Below are positions 1-7,221 of a DNA stretch of 11,823 nt, piece by piece. A program made the translations under genes and the position numbers. The notes beneath the pieces were generated by a model. That model saw nothing but the letters and a program-made list of their open reading frames with translations. It was not told where the DNA came from and did not search any database. Each line of letters opens with the position of its first letter. Position 1 is the first letter of the stretch. The stretch is from Bacillota bacterium (GTDB lineage Bacteria; Bacillota; Clostridia; Lachnospirales; Lachnospiraceae): assembly GCA_023398615.1 (NCBI GenBank), contig JAEWSD010000017.1:1-11823 (forward strand). The letters run 5' to 3'.

Positions 1-1154
1 TCCGGCAGCTCTTCAAAGAAATCTATCATATCCCTGATGTCCGGGAAGGTTTCAATTCTTGTCTTAACCAGGTCCGCAATTTTACGCAAATCCAGCTCCT
101 TACGGATTACTTCCTTTATATATGGAAGCGCCAGCTTATAATATCTTTCGTCGTCCATCTTTTTGATATATTCACCATTCATCCATCTTAACTTTGCCAT
201 ATCAAAAACGGCCGGAGATTTGTTAATATGACGGTAATCAAATTCCCTCACAAGCTCCTCCAGGGAAAAGATCTCCTCATTACTTGAAGAACTCCATCCT
301 AACAATGCGATGAAGTTAACGATAGCCTCTGTTACAAAACCCTGCTCCAGCAAATCTTCAAAGGAAGAATGTCCGCTTCGTTTCGACAGCTTTCTGTGCT
401 CCTCGTTTGTAATTAACGGACAGTGGATATAGGTCGGTTCTTCCCATCCGAACGCATGGTATAATCTGGTATATTTAGGTGTTGACGAAAGATATTCATT
501 TCCCCTTACCACATGGGTGATCTCCATTAAATGATCATCCACAACATTAGCAAAATTATAGGTGGGATAGCCGTCCGATTTTATTAATATCATATCGTCC
601 AGTTCCTCATTCTCAACCACAATTTCGCCATATACCGCATCTGTAAAGGTGGTAGTGCCGACTGCCGGAATATTCTGTCTGATCACAAAGGGAAGTCCTG
701 CCGTAAGATTGGCTTCAATCTCCTCCTTGGGCAAGTGAAGGCAATGCTTGTCATATTTGATGATTTCCTTATCTTCCTCTTCGGAAACGACCGTGCGGAG
801 CGAGTCCAGCCTTTCCTTTGTACAAAAGCAGTAGTAAGCTTCCCCTTTCTCTATCAGCTGCTTTGCGTATTCCATATAGATGCCCCGGGCCTGGCGTTCA
901 CTTTGTACATAAGGTCCGTATCCACCGTCCTTATCCGGTCCTTCGTCATGCTTTAAACCCGTCTTCTCCAACGTACGGTATATGATTTCAAGCGCCCCTT
1001 CAAAGAATCTTTCCTGATCCGTATCCTCTATTCTAAGAAGGAAATCGCCTCCTTCATGCTTTGCAATTAAATACTCATATAACGCAGTCCTTAAATTGCC
1101 GACGTGCATTCTGCCTGTCGGACTGGGCGCAAATCTGGTTCTGATCTTACTCAT
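1..1154 (-). CDS. gltX: Glutamyl-tRNA synthetase (5' 384 codons; cut by window edge)
   Basis: Class I aminoacyl-tRNA synthetase that charges tRNA-Glu with glutamate in the cytosol. The translation begins MSKIRTRFAPSPTGRMHVGN, with the HIGH-type signature H17-V-G-N20 right after the FAPSPTG block that is diagnostic of GluRS/GlnRS. The second ATP-binding signature, KLSKR (KMSKS type), is at residues 255-259. A C-F-C pair followed by a later H-C is present where many bacterial GluRS carry a zinc site. The 384 codons visible compare with a usual length of about 480-500, so only the C-terminal anticodon-binding part is missing, beyond the left edge. The ATG at 1154 is preceded by AGGAA about 7 nt upstream. 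A consensus promoter lies about 90 bp upstream. The leader is too short for a T-box. Whether the enzyme also charges tRNA-Gln cannot be told from what is visible. Confidence 0.97.
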   Translation of the reverse strand, partial: MSKIRTRFAPSPTGRMHVGNLRTALYEYLIAKHEGGDFLLRIEDTDQERFFEGALEIIYRTLEKTGLKHDEGPDKDGGYGPYVQSERQARGIYMEYAKQLIEKGEAYYCFCTKERLDSLRTVVSEEEDKEIIKYDKHCLHLPKEEIEANLTAGLPFVIRQNIPAVGTTTFTDAVYGEIVVENEELDDMILIKSDGYPTYNFANVVDDHLMEITHVVRGNEYLSSTPKYTRLYHAFGWEEPTYIHCPLITNEEHRKLSKRSGHSSFEDLLEQGFVTEAIVNFIALLGWSSSSNEEIFSLEELVREFDYRHINKSPAVFDMAKLRWMNGEYIKKMDDERYYKLALPYIKEVIRKELDLRKIADLVKTRIETFPDIRDMIDFFEELP

Positions 1155-1243
1155 ACTCTGTTCCTGCTTTCCTGTCTCATTTTATTCCGCAATACATACC
1201 ATGTTTGTCCAAAACTTTGATAATGCCCGGAATCAATAGTTAT

Positions 1244-1272
1244 AATATAGTCTATGTACCGTATTCTGTCAA
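1244..1272 (-). promoter_or_regulatory. Sigma-A-type promoter for gltX
   Basis: Read on the minus strand, a perfect TTGACA (-35, 1267-1272) is followed by a 17-bp spacer and TATATT (-10, 1244-1249, 5 of 6 matches). The predicted start point near 1237 gives a leader of about 80 nt to the gltX ATG. It lies just beyond the stop codon of the upstream amidohydrolase gene, so gltX has its own promoter. Confidence 0.85.
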
Positions 1273-1283
1273 GTAAATACAGC

Positions 1284-1326
1284 TATTCCTGCTGCCGACA
1301 GATATAGAGTTATTCCTGCTGCGACA
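1284..1326 (-). repeat. Short direct duplication at the 3' end of the amidohydrolase gene
   Basis: Positions 1311-1326 and 1284-1300 carry the same 16-17 bases, differing by one extra C in the second copy. The first copy encodes the last residues and the TAA stop; the second lies after the stop, in frame, and ends in a TAG. The gene tail has therefore apparently been duplicated, leaving a backup stop eight codons downstream. Confidence 0.7.
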
Positions 1327-2536
1327 CATAAGCTATGACACCATTATGGATCACCATCTTAACATTTAAAAGAGCATCCATATCGGTAAGCGGGTCTCCC
1401 TCCACAATAAGGAGATCTGCTCTTTTGCCGGGCTCGACCGTACCGGTTTCCTCTTCCATATCACACACGGCCGCCGCATTTCTTGTGGCAGCAACAATAA
1501 TGTCCATATTCTTCATTCCTGCTTTCTGCATCAGATGTATCTCAGTTATCGGCAGCCCCTTATCAAATTCACAGGTATAGCCTGCAAAATCCGTACCCAG
1601 TGCAATCTTGCCGCCCATTTTATAGAAGGCCTCGAGGTTCTTTATCGCAATTTTGTCCCAATCCAGATTATGCGTCTTACTCACACCATTCCATAGCTCC
1701 AGGGTAGGGATCCAGTAGATACCATTTTCTACGATAGCTTCTATTGTCTTGCTGTCAAGCGGTTCCACCACCATATGTGAAATATCATCTACCCCTGCTT
1801 CAATTGCCCATTGCAGATTCCTTACATGTGATATATGAACGGAAACTTTCCTGTTGTTCCCATGAGCAGTATCGACAATGGCCTTTACCTCATCATAGGT
1901 AGGCATAGCCCACTTTCGGCCCATTAAATCATCTTCCAGTGAGAATTTAATGATATCATAATCTTTGCCGACTAATTCCTCCACGGTTTCTTTCACGTCT
2001 TCGGCTGAGTCATAAAACATATTCCCGTATCCGCCCGTCGGTGCCAGAATGGAATTGCCCAGTACGATAAACGAATTGCCGTTATCGGAGTTGTATTTCT
2101 CCCTGTACCCGACCACATCTCCGCTTCCCAAATCCCGTACCGTTGTTACGCCGCCCTTCAGCCAGTTTTTCAGGTTTGTTTCGTTGCAGGCCCTATGTAC
2201 ATGGGCATTAATAAAGCCCGGTAACAGAAATCCGCCTTTTAAATCTATGAGATTATCCGCTTCCGTCTTATCCGGTGCGTCGGTGTTTTCTTCAACTGCC
2301 GTTATCCTGCCGTCCCTTACCGTAACTTTTATATGCTCCTTCGGTTCATTTCCCGTACCGTCGATCAGGGTGCCGTTATATAATATCAGTGTATCCGTAT
2401 CCCCATCCGTTTCAGGTCCGTTCGCCTTAATAACACTGTTACTGTTATCCTCCGGGTTCGGTTTTGAGTTGCAGGAACCGCATAGCAGCAAAGTCAGCAG
2501 GATTGTAATTAAAACTGCCCCTCGTTTCAGTTTCAT
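1310..2536 (-). CDS. Secreted lipoprotein metal-dependent amidohydrolase (imidazolonepropionase/prolidase-like)
   Basis: An amidohydrolase-superfamily enzyme (PF01979 type) predicted to be anchored outside the membrane. Residues 1-21 form a lipoprotein signal: basic MKLKR, a hydrophobic run, then C-G-S-C with C22 as the likely lipidated cysteine. The -3 residue is Cys rather than the usual Leu. A polar, Asn/Asp-rich linker follows to about residue 48. The metal site looks complete: H112-V-H114 after GGFLLPGFIN, a Lys in IIKFSLE (K197) placed like the carboxylated bridging lysine, H234, H254 (DISH) and D316 (LGTD). The C-terminus has the typical EPGKRADLLIV composite beta-sandwich block. At 408 residues, length is normal. 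The ATG at 2536 is directly preceded by an in-frame TGA, so it cannot extend upstream; AAAGGA lies about 14 nt upstream. The substrate is unknown; relatives hydrolyse Xaa-Pro dipeptides, imidazolones or N-acyl compounds. The upstream gene ends 72 bp away with a terminator between. Confidence 0.9.
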   Translation of the reverse strand: MKLKRGAVLITILLTLLLCGSCNSKPNPEDNSNSVIKANGPETDGDTDTLILYNGTLIDGTGNEPKEHIKVTVRDGRITAVEENTDAPDKTEADNLIDLKGGFLLPGFINAHVHRACNETNLKNWLKGGVTTVRDLGSGDVVGYREKYNSDNGNSFIVLGNSILAPTGGYGNMFYDSAEDVKETVEELVGKDYDIIKFSLEDDLMGRKWAMPTYDEVKAIVDTAHGNNRKVSVHISHVRNLQWAIEAGVDDISHMVVEPLDSKTIEAIVENGIYWIPTLELWNGVSKTHNLDWDKIAIKNLEAFYKMGGKIALGTDFAGYTCEFDKGLPITEIHLMQKAGMKNMDIIVAATRNAAAVCDMEEETGTVEPGKRADLLIVEGDPLTDMDALLNVKMVIHNGVIAYVSQQE

Positions 2537-2560
2537 TCATTCTGCCTGTCCTTTCTTCAT

Positions 2561-2589
2561 AATTTAAAGGGCTGTTGCAAAACAGCCCT
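2561..2589 (-). terminator. Intrinsic terminator of the zinc-ribbon gene
   Basis: On the minus strand a perfect 9-bp stem (AGGGCTGTT / AACAGCCCT, loop TTGC) spans 2568-2589 and is followed by TTTAAATT. It sits 20 bp past the stop codon of the zinc-ribbon gene and just before the amidohydrolase ribosome site, so the two genes are probably separate transcripts or only partly read through. Confidence 0.75.
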
Positions 2590-2608
2590 GAAACCCTTAT
2601 ACCTTATT

Positions 2609-3052
2609 TTAATAGTATTGATTCATGTATTGATTCATATAATCGTTCATAAATTCTTCCATTGTCATTCCGCTGTTCATAAAATCCGCTATGAAGCTCG
2701 AAATGAATATGGTCATCACTATGATAGCAATCAATATAATAAGTAATGTCGCCCTGGCCCAGTTCTTTTTACTTTTCGGAACCTCACTGCCCAGGGACCA
2801 TACAAATAGCATAATCATATAAATGAAAGGGCCAATTAACGGAATAAACGGCAGCATCATCGAACCAAGCCAGTTTGCAAACGAAATAGATTTTTCGTTT
2901 TCCGCATTCGTAATTATATTACTGTCCGGTTGCCTGTTTATAGCAGCCGTATCATTTGCCGCCTGGCTATTCTCACGGAAGGACGCACCGCAATATTCAC
3001 AAAAGTTTGCATTTTCATTCGAAATTTCTCGTCCACAAGTTTTACATAGCAT
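2609..3052 (-). CDS. Zinc-ribbon membrane protein of unknown function
   Basis: A 147-residue protein with an N-terminal zinc ribbon (C3-x2-C6 ... C18-x2-C21, in MLCKTCGREI and FCEYCG), a polar Asn/Ala-rich linker to about residue 55, and two hydrophobic segments at about 58-86 and 100-121. The tail is Met/Asn/Tyr-rich with a tandem YMNQ repeat. Zinc ribbon plus membrane spans is a common layout in Firmicutes, with the ribbon in the cytosol; no specific function is known to me. I chose the ATG at 3052 rather than an upstream ATG at 3100. It has AAAGGGAGA about 8 nt upstream, places the cysteines at the extreme N-terminus as usual for this family, and leaves about 50 nt of leader after the predicted promoter, whose start point would fall almost on the 3100 codon. 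The gene appears to be a single-gene transcript with its own promoter and terminator. Confidence 0.85.
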   Translation of the reverse strand: MLCKTCGREISNENANFCEYCGASFRENSQAANDTAAINRQPDSNIITNAENEKSISFANWLGSMMLPFIPLIGPFIYMIMLFVWSLGSEVPKSKKNWARATLLIILIAIIVMTIFISSFIADFMNSGMTMEEFMNDYMNQYMNQYY

Positions 3053-3110
3053 ATATTTATCTCCCTTTCCTGTTCGATGGTAAAATCCATACCTTTCCAT
3101 AACCTTAATT

Positions 3111-3139
3111 ATTATAACATATATTCATAAAAATCCAAA
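3111..3139 (-). promoter_or_regulatory. Probable sigma-A promoter for the zinc-ribbon gene
   Basis: On the minus strand a perfect TATAAT (3111-3116) lies 17 bp from a weak -35, TTTGGA (3134-3139). A 6-bp inverted repeat (CCAAAT / ATTTGG, 3135-3152) with an A-tract loop overlaps the -35 and could be a regulator site, though it may be only AT-rich sequence. Confidence 0.6.
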
Positions 3140-3168
3140 TAAAAAAATTTGGAACAAGAAAGCCTATG

Positions 3169-3245
3169 GTACTACGCGCGAAAGGCTGCAAAGCAGCCTT
3201 CCTGTGCATCAATTGTTGCTATAAAGCCGTATGGCTGAATAGTAC
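3169..3245. repeat. 77-bp palindromic intergenic element with GTACTA ends
   Basis: The segment is bounded by GTACTA (3169-3174) and its reverse complement TAGTAC (3240-3245). It contains two hairpins: AAGGCTGC/GCAGCCTT with a 3-nt loop (3182-3200) and AGCC/GGCT (3225-3236). On the minus strand its ACTATTCAGCC-A-TACGGCT core matches the 32-bp hairpin at 8114-8145 at 18 of 19 positions. It lies between the end of the ABC permease gene and the zinc-ribbon promoter. The stronger hairpin may serve as a terminator for the ABC genes, but no T-run follows it. The rest of the 262-bp gap (3053-3314) shows no coding sequence I can support. Confidence 0.55.
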
Positions 3246-3314
3246 GGAGCTTAAGCAAGCCCCTTATGTAAAATATATATAAGGAGAAATTCCGGTTAAA
3301 TCCATTGGAAAGAC

Positions 3315-4652
3315 TCAACCATCCGTTTTCATAGCTTCGATTGCACTGATTTTTGTTGCTCTTCTGGCAGGATAGTATCCGGATACAACGCCTATCATCA
3401 ATGCAAAACCCGCAGCTAATAGCGGCAGCCACATTGGGATAACAGAGAATTTTGTGCTCTCCATGTTATACATATAGCTGGTAGACAACAAAGTAGAGAA
3501 CATCGGCTGCCCAAATTTATTAATAGCCCAGGAGGCTATATAGCTAAGTATGATGCCGACAATACCTCCGATCAATCCTATAATACCTGCTTCAAACAGG
3601 AACAATTTTTTGATATCACGGATGATGCACCCAAGAACCTTCATAATGCCTATTTCCTTCGTGCGCTCGTAGATCGACATAATCATTGTATTTGCAATAT
3701 TAATTGCAGAAACCAGCATGGCAATTGCTCCTATACCGCCTAATACCATCTGCATCATATTAGAGGTCTGCTGCATGGGTTCAAGGATCATAGCGATACT
3801 TGAAGTCTGATATCCCAACGCCTTAATCTCATCCTGAACCTTCGTAACATTATCTATATTATCAACCGTTATTTTTATTCTCTCATAGTTTTGAATAGCC
3901 GACATCGCCTTCTTCCGGTCTTCCGTTTTTAAGGTATTGACATACTTCTTATATAAGGATTTGAAGTAATTAATATCCATATAGCAAGTGCTGTCATATT
4001 CCCAGTTCTTCGTATTCTCCATCATGGCGTAATCGGTAACCTTTAGGGTAAATTCCTTTTTCTTTTCATTTCTGGCATAACGGTACGGGTCAAAGCTGAA
4101 TGTGACCTTATCCTTGGACAGGTCCACTTCCTTCATAGAAGGATTTCTTCCCACCGGCATATAAAAATTCATTAAGGAATCACTTCCGAAAACCAGAGTC
4201 TGAAAGTTCTCTTCGCTCGGATAGCTGCCGACAGTGAGCGCCGGAAACTCAAAATCCTCGATTGTACTGCTGTCAATTGCAAGTACCTGAATATAGGATT
4301 CATATTTTCCGGATCTGAATACGGCATAGGATGACAAAACCGGGGATACCGCCTTCACATGTTCAATCCCCTTTATCTGGTCCACCAGTGTATCATCCAT
4401 TTTTTGTTCCTTGACATCAATATAATTGCCATCCTCATCCATAATAGGAGCATTCCGTTCCACAGTAACCGTAGTCAGGCTTCCAAGTTCCATTACCTGT
4501 GATTTAAAATTAGAATTCATTCCGATACCTATGGAAATCATAACTACAATTGAAATCGTTCCAATCATAACACCAATAACCGTTAAAGCGGTTCTGGCTT
4601 TCCGCCGGCTTAGGTTTCTGAGCCCCATCTTAATTAAATCGCTAATCCTCAT
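3315..4652 (-). CDS. MacB/FtsX-type ABC transporter permease
   Basis: A 445-residue membrane subunit of an ABC transporter. The layout is that of the MacB family: a cytosolic N-terminal amphipathic stretch (NLSRRKARTALTVIGVMIG), TM1 at about 20-44, a large extracellular MacB_PCD-type domain at about 50-295, then TM2 (300-326), TM3 (348-375) and TM4 (405-427). The coupling-helix signature ERTKEIGIMKVLGC follows TM2, and the C-terminus PARRATKISAIEAMK is typical. Such permeases usually do not pass substrate through the membrane but transmit force to an extracellular partner; here the partners may be the two proteins encoded just upstream. The start could be a TTG at 4661, but the ATG at 4652 has AAAAAAGGA 10 nt upstream and fits better. 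It overlaps the end of the preceding small gene by 11 nt, implying translational coupling. It is the last gene of the ABC set. Confidence 0.92.
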   Translation of the reverse strand: MRISDLIKMGLRNLSRRKARTALTVIGVMIGTISIVVMISIGIGMNSNFKSQVMELGSLTTVTVERNAPIMDEDGNYIDVKEQKMDDTLVDQIKGIEHVKAVSPVLSSYAVFRSGKYESYIQVLAIDSSTIEDFEFPALTVGSYPSEENFQTLVFGSDSLMNFYMPVGRNPSMKEVDLSKDKVTFSFDPYRYARNEKKKEFTLKVTDYAMMENTKNWEYDSTCYMDINYFKSLYKKYVNTLKTEDRKKAMSAIQNYERIKITVDNIDNVTKVQDEIKALGYQTSSIAMILEPMQQTSNMMQMVLGGIGAIAMLVSAINIANTMIMSIYERTKEIGIMKVLGCIIRDIKKLFLFEAGIIGLIGGIVGIILSYIASWAINKFGQPMFSTLLSTSYMYNMESTKFSVIPMWLPLLAAGFALMIGVVSGYYPARRATKISAIEAMKTDG

Positions 4653-4974
4653 ATAGCTCAAATCCTTTTTTGATTTTTCTCTTTGCCAACAGTATACCTA
4701 ACACAATACTTATTACCAGTGTCCCGGAGGTTACGCCTATAACGAACGGCCAGCTTGCAAGAAGAGAATCCTTCCCGGCAGCCGCGATAAGATTACCGTT
4801 CGCATCTACATTTACATCGCCGCCCGTGTCCCCGCCGGCAACCGTCGCTCTTCCTCCTCCTCCGCTGCCAATAACCGTAACACTGCTGCTTTTGTTAAAG
4901 AGAGCATTTCCTGTCGAATCCAAGCTTCCCAGTAACACCTGTACGTTTAAGTTCTGATCAATGATTACCTGCAT
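4642..4974 (-). CDS. Small single-span membrane protein in the ABC operon, unknown function
   Basis: A 110-residue protein that I do not recognise. It has no signal peptide. Residues 1-72 are polar with a Gly-rich tract (IGSGGGGRATVAGGDTGGDV), followed by one hydrophobic span at about 75-97 and a short basic tail (KRKIKKGFELYED). By the positive-inside rule the tail is cytosolic, so the N-terminal 70 residues would be outside: an N-out, C-in arrangement. The ATG at 4974 has GGGAG 6 nt upstream, leaves an 18-nt gap after the preceding gene, and the 3' end overlaps the permease gene by 11 nt. Such tight packing argues that it is a real part of the transporter. It may link the exported protein to the permease, but that is inference. 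It is also possible that it is the C-terminal remnant of a longer adaptor. Confidence 0.8.
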   Translation of the reverse strand: MQVIIDQNLNVQVLLGSLDSTGNALFNKSSSVTVIGSGGGGRATVAGGDTGGDVNVDANGNLIAAAGKDSLLASWPFVIGVTSGTLVISIVLGILLAKRKIKKGFELYED

Positions 4975-4992
4975 AGATTTCTCCCTTCCGGC

Positions 4993-7131
4993 CTAACTAG
5001 CCTCTTCCTCTTTTCTGAGCTTTCTGCGGTATAAGCTTAATATTATTTTTCTGGTGACCGGAATTACAATGATAAGGATTCCGCATTGTACAATTACAAA
5101 TAATCCAACCGGGAGAATCGGTTTCTTTGCCATATCGTTGATCATTCCAAGATCTCCGCCCATAGTCTCTTCTGTCATTGGAGGAAGCATTTCACCCTGC
5201 ACGGTTGCTTCAAATTCTTTCGATAACTTAACCTCGTCACCGTTGCTGTCTTCAAAGGTAATTATCAGGTTTCCCTTTGCCTGCCCTTCCAGATTAGGGA
5301 TTACCTCCATCTCCGGATAATCGGAAGCGCCTGCTTCAAAATTACCCATATATAACATATTGCCGCTACTTAATGTGAAATCTCCTTCGACTGTTGCATA
5401 TACATTATTCAACGGGGATTTACCCATATTATAGAATTCAAAGGTCAGTGCCGTCGGCTGATTGACGGTCGGCATATCATAGGAACCTACGAAAACATTA
5501 TTAACTACGGCCCTTGAGTTCTCGATCGCCTGCAGCGTAAGCGTTTCCTTTACGGTTTCTCCGATCTCACCGGTAGTCGGATTGGCGACCGCCCCGTCAT
5601 ACTCATATTCCATAGTAATTTCCACCGGATATGTCTTCGTAACCGCATCCGCTTTCACCTTCATTTTCAGAGTATTCTCCACGACCTCTCCGGGCATTAT
5701 CTTTGTGATATAAAAGGAATTGCTGCCCTCCGCCACGGTGAAAATATTATCCGCCTGTGCTATCGTTACCTTTATATTCTTGGCCGCCGTTTTTAAATGT
5801 GTATTCTTAATATCGAACTTTAAATTAAAGGTAGAACCTGCTCTTAATTCCTCACTGTCCATAGAAAAATCACTGATTATCAGCTTAGGTTTACTGATTG
5901 TCGAATCATCGTCATCATCTTTAATAACTTCCAGATATAAATTGGAGGTTGTCGTAAGTACCACATTCGCGTCGTCCTTATAGGTAATGGTAATAGGAAT
6001 CTCCTTCAGGCCTTTCGCCGCATCCTTTGATACGATAAGCGGAATCTTTACATCAACCGTTTCATCATATTTCAGATTCCCGGCAGCAATCTTATCCGTG
6101 GTATAATTCGGGATAAAGCTTTCCACACCAAGATTGCCCACGGATACTTCGATATCTCTCGCCGTGGCCAGGCCGATATTGCGTAAAGTCGTTACCAGGT
6201 TAAACTCGTCGCCCGGCGTTAATTCACTCGCGTATTTGGTACTGTAGATTTCTACCCGGGGTGCCTCACTGTTGGCCTTTACACTGACATAAATCGGGCA
6301 GGTACTGGTAAATGCGGTACCGTCGGCATTCTTATATTCTATATTAATGGTCAGGGTTTTATTGCCTTCCGTAGCAGTCGGCGATATCGAGATAGGAAGC
6401 TTGACTTTGGCAAACTCTCCCGGTGCCAGCTCTCCGTCAATGGCAGCCTCCTGTTTCAGTTTCGAATACTTCGGAATAATGCCTGCCGCGTCATAATCGG
6501 CGTTTGCTATACTGAAATAGGTATTATGCGAAGAAATCCCGCCTTCATTCTTTAACGTAAAGGTAATGCTGGTATCCTCTCCGATTAGGGCATTCTTGCA
6601 TACGATATCGTTAACTGTAATCTGGGCAGGCTCCTTTTCGGTATTAATCACAAAATTGATATTAGGGATAATAGAAGACACAGGAATATCGAGATCATTG
6701 ATCTCGTCACGGTAAGTACCTTCCACCTTAACGGTCAGGGACTTGTTCATGATTGTTGCGGTTTCCTTAACTCTTAAATCAAACTCGATAACGGTACTTG
6801 CAAAATCCGGGATATAAGTGGGTTCGTTCCCCGGATCGTAATTGCCGACCTTATATGTAATATTCTCAACAATAAACGGCATTTCCGCCGAATCAACCGA
6901 AATTCTGGGATTATAGACGGTCCCGCCCACCGCACGAACCGGAATCGATACATGAGCCGTATCACCCGGAATTCCTACGATATCACCGATCTTTTTATCC
7001 AAAACAACAGCGACCGAACCGGTGGAACCCTCTGCGGCTTCCGCCCTGTCAGACGGAATGCCCCCTATAAAATTAATGATAACGAAAGCAGATGTTATAA
7101 TTGCAAGTAATATTCTCCTGTTTTTTTTCAT
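4993..7131 (-). CDS. Exported multi-domain Ig-like (CARDB/COG1361-type) protein, membrane-anchored
   Basis: A 712-residue surface protein. Residues 1-32 are a signal peptide ending A-E-A before AEGS. The mature part consists of about five beta-sandwich domains at roughly 38-165, 168-286, 291-405, 415-540 and 541-648. Domains 2 to 5 repeat a pattern of an opening strand, a G-x-x-F/T-x-L-x-F-x-L-x-N core (for example AGSTFNLKFDIKNT near 431, GDEFNLVTTLRNIG near 307), and a closing PV-x-I-T-x-x-Y strand, as in CARDB/NEW3 or archaeal COG1361 proteins. An acidic DDDDD linker (405-409) separates domains 3 and 4. A hydrophobic span at about 673-695 followed by RRKLRKEEE anchors it as a type I membrane protein. 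An in-frame start exists at 7170, but the ATG at 7131 has GGAGGA 4 nt upstream and begins the signal peptide with MKKNRR. It lies between the ATPase and the small gene, so it likely acts outside the cell with the transporter. The ligand is unknown. Confidence 0.88.
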   Translation of the reverse strand: MKKNRRILLAIITSAFVIINFIGGIPSDRAEAAEGSTGSVAVVLDKKIGDIVGIPGDTAHVSIPVRAVGGTVYNPRISVDSAEMPFIVENITYKVGNYDPGNEPTYIPDFASTVIEFDLRVKETATIMNKSLTVKVEGTYRDEINDLDIPVSSIIPNINFVINTEKEPAQITVNDIVCKNALIGEDTSITFTLKNEGGISSHNTYFSIANADYDAAGIIPKYSKLKQEAAIDGELAPGEFAKVKLPISISPTATEGNKTLTINIEYKNADGTAFTSTCPIYVSVKANSEAPRVEIYSTKYASELTPGDEFNLVTTLRNIGLATARDIEVSVGNLGVESFIPNYTTDKIAAGNLKYDETVDVKIPLIVSKDAAKGLKEIPITITYKDDANVVLTTTSNLYLEVIKDDDDDSTISKPKLIISDFSMDSEELRAGSTFNLKFDIKNTHLKTAAKNIKVTIAQADNIFTVAEGSNSFYITKIMPGEVVENTLKMKVKADAVTKTYPVEITMEYEYDGAVANPTTGEIGETVKETLTLQAIENSRAVVNNVFVGSYDMPTVNQPTALTFEFYNMGKSPLNNVYATVEGDFTLSSGNMLYMGNFEAGASDYPEMEVIPNLEGQAKGNLIITFEDSNGDEVKLSKEFEATVQGEMLPPMTEETMGGDLGMINDMAKKPILPVGLFVIVQCGILIIVIPVTRKIILSLYRRKLRKEEEAS

Positions 7132-7158
7132 ATTGTCCTCCATTCCCGCACAATTTTC

Positions 7159-7221
7159 TGCGCATCTCAAGTTTTAATGCGCAGGCACAAAACTTGCCGG
7201 TTGAAACTATGTTTTTCAACC
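7159..7221 (-). promoter_or_regulatory. Overlapping alternative hairpins between ATPase and exported-protein genes
   Basis: The 84-nt gap after the ATPase gene contains three short inverted repeats. TGCGCAT (7159-7165) pairs with ATGCGCA (7177-7183). AAGTTTT (7169-7175), which lies in the loop of the first, pairs with AAAACTT (7189-7195), so the two stems exclude each other. An 8-bp stem GGTTGAAA/TTTCAACC (7199-7221) includes the ATPase stop codon. No T-run follows, so a simple terminator is unlikely. The structures could set the expression ratio of ATPase to the exported protein by mRNA processing or attenuation; this is inference. Confidence 0.4.

Noticed and set aside
735..956. Plus-strand 73-codon reading frame
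   Set aside because: It lies antisense inside gltX, whose conserved motifs are read on the minus strand; no ribosome site or family resemblance.
1155..1260. T-box or other riboswitch leader for gltX
   Set aside because: The predicted leader is only about 80 nt and shows no T-box motif or antiterminator.
3172..3432. Minus-strand 86-codon frame at the end of the permease gene
   Set aside because: Out of frame with the permease C-terminus and running through the palindromic element; no ribosome site.
7132..7170. Upstream start for the exported protein
   Set aside because: It would put 13 polar residues before a normal signal peptide and has no ribosome site, whereas ATG 7131 has GGAGGA.
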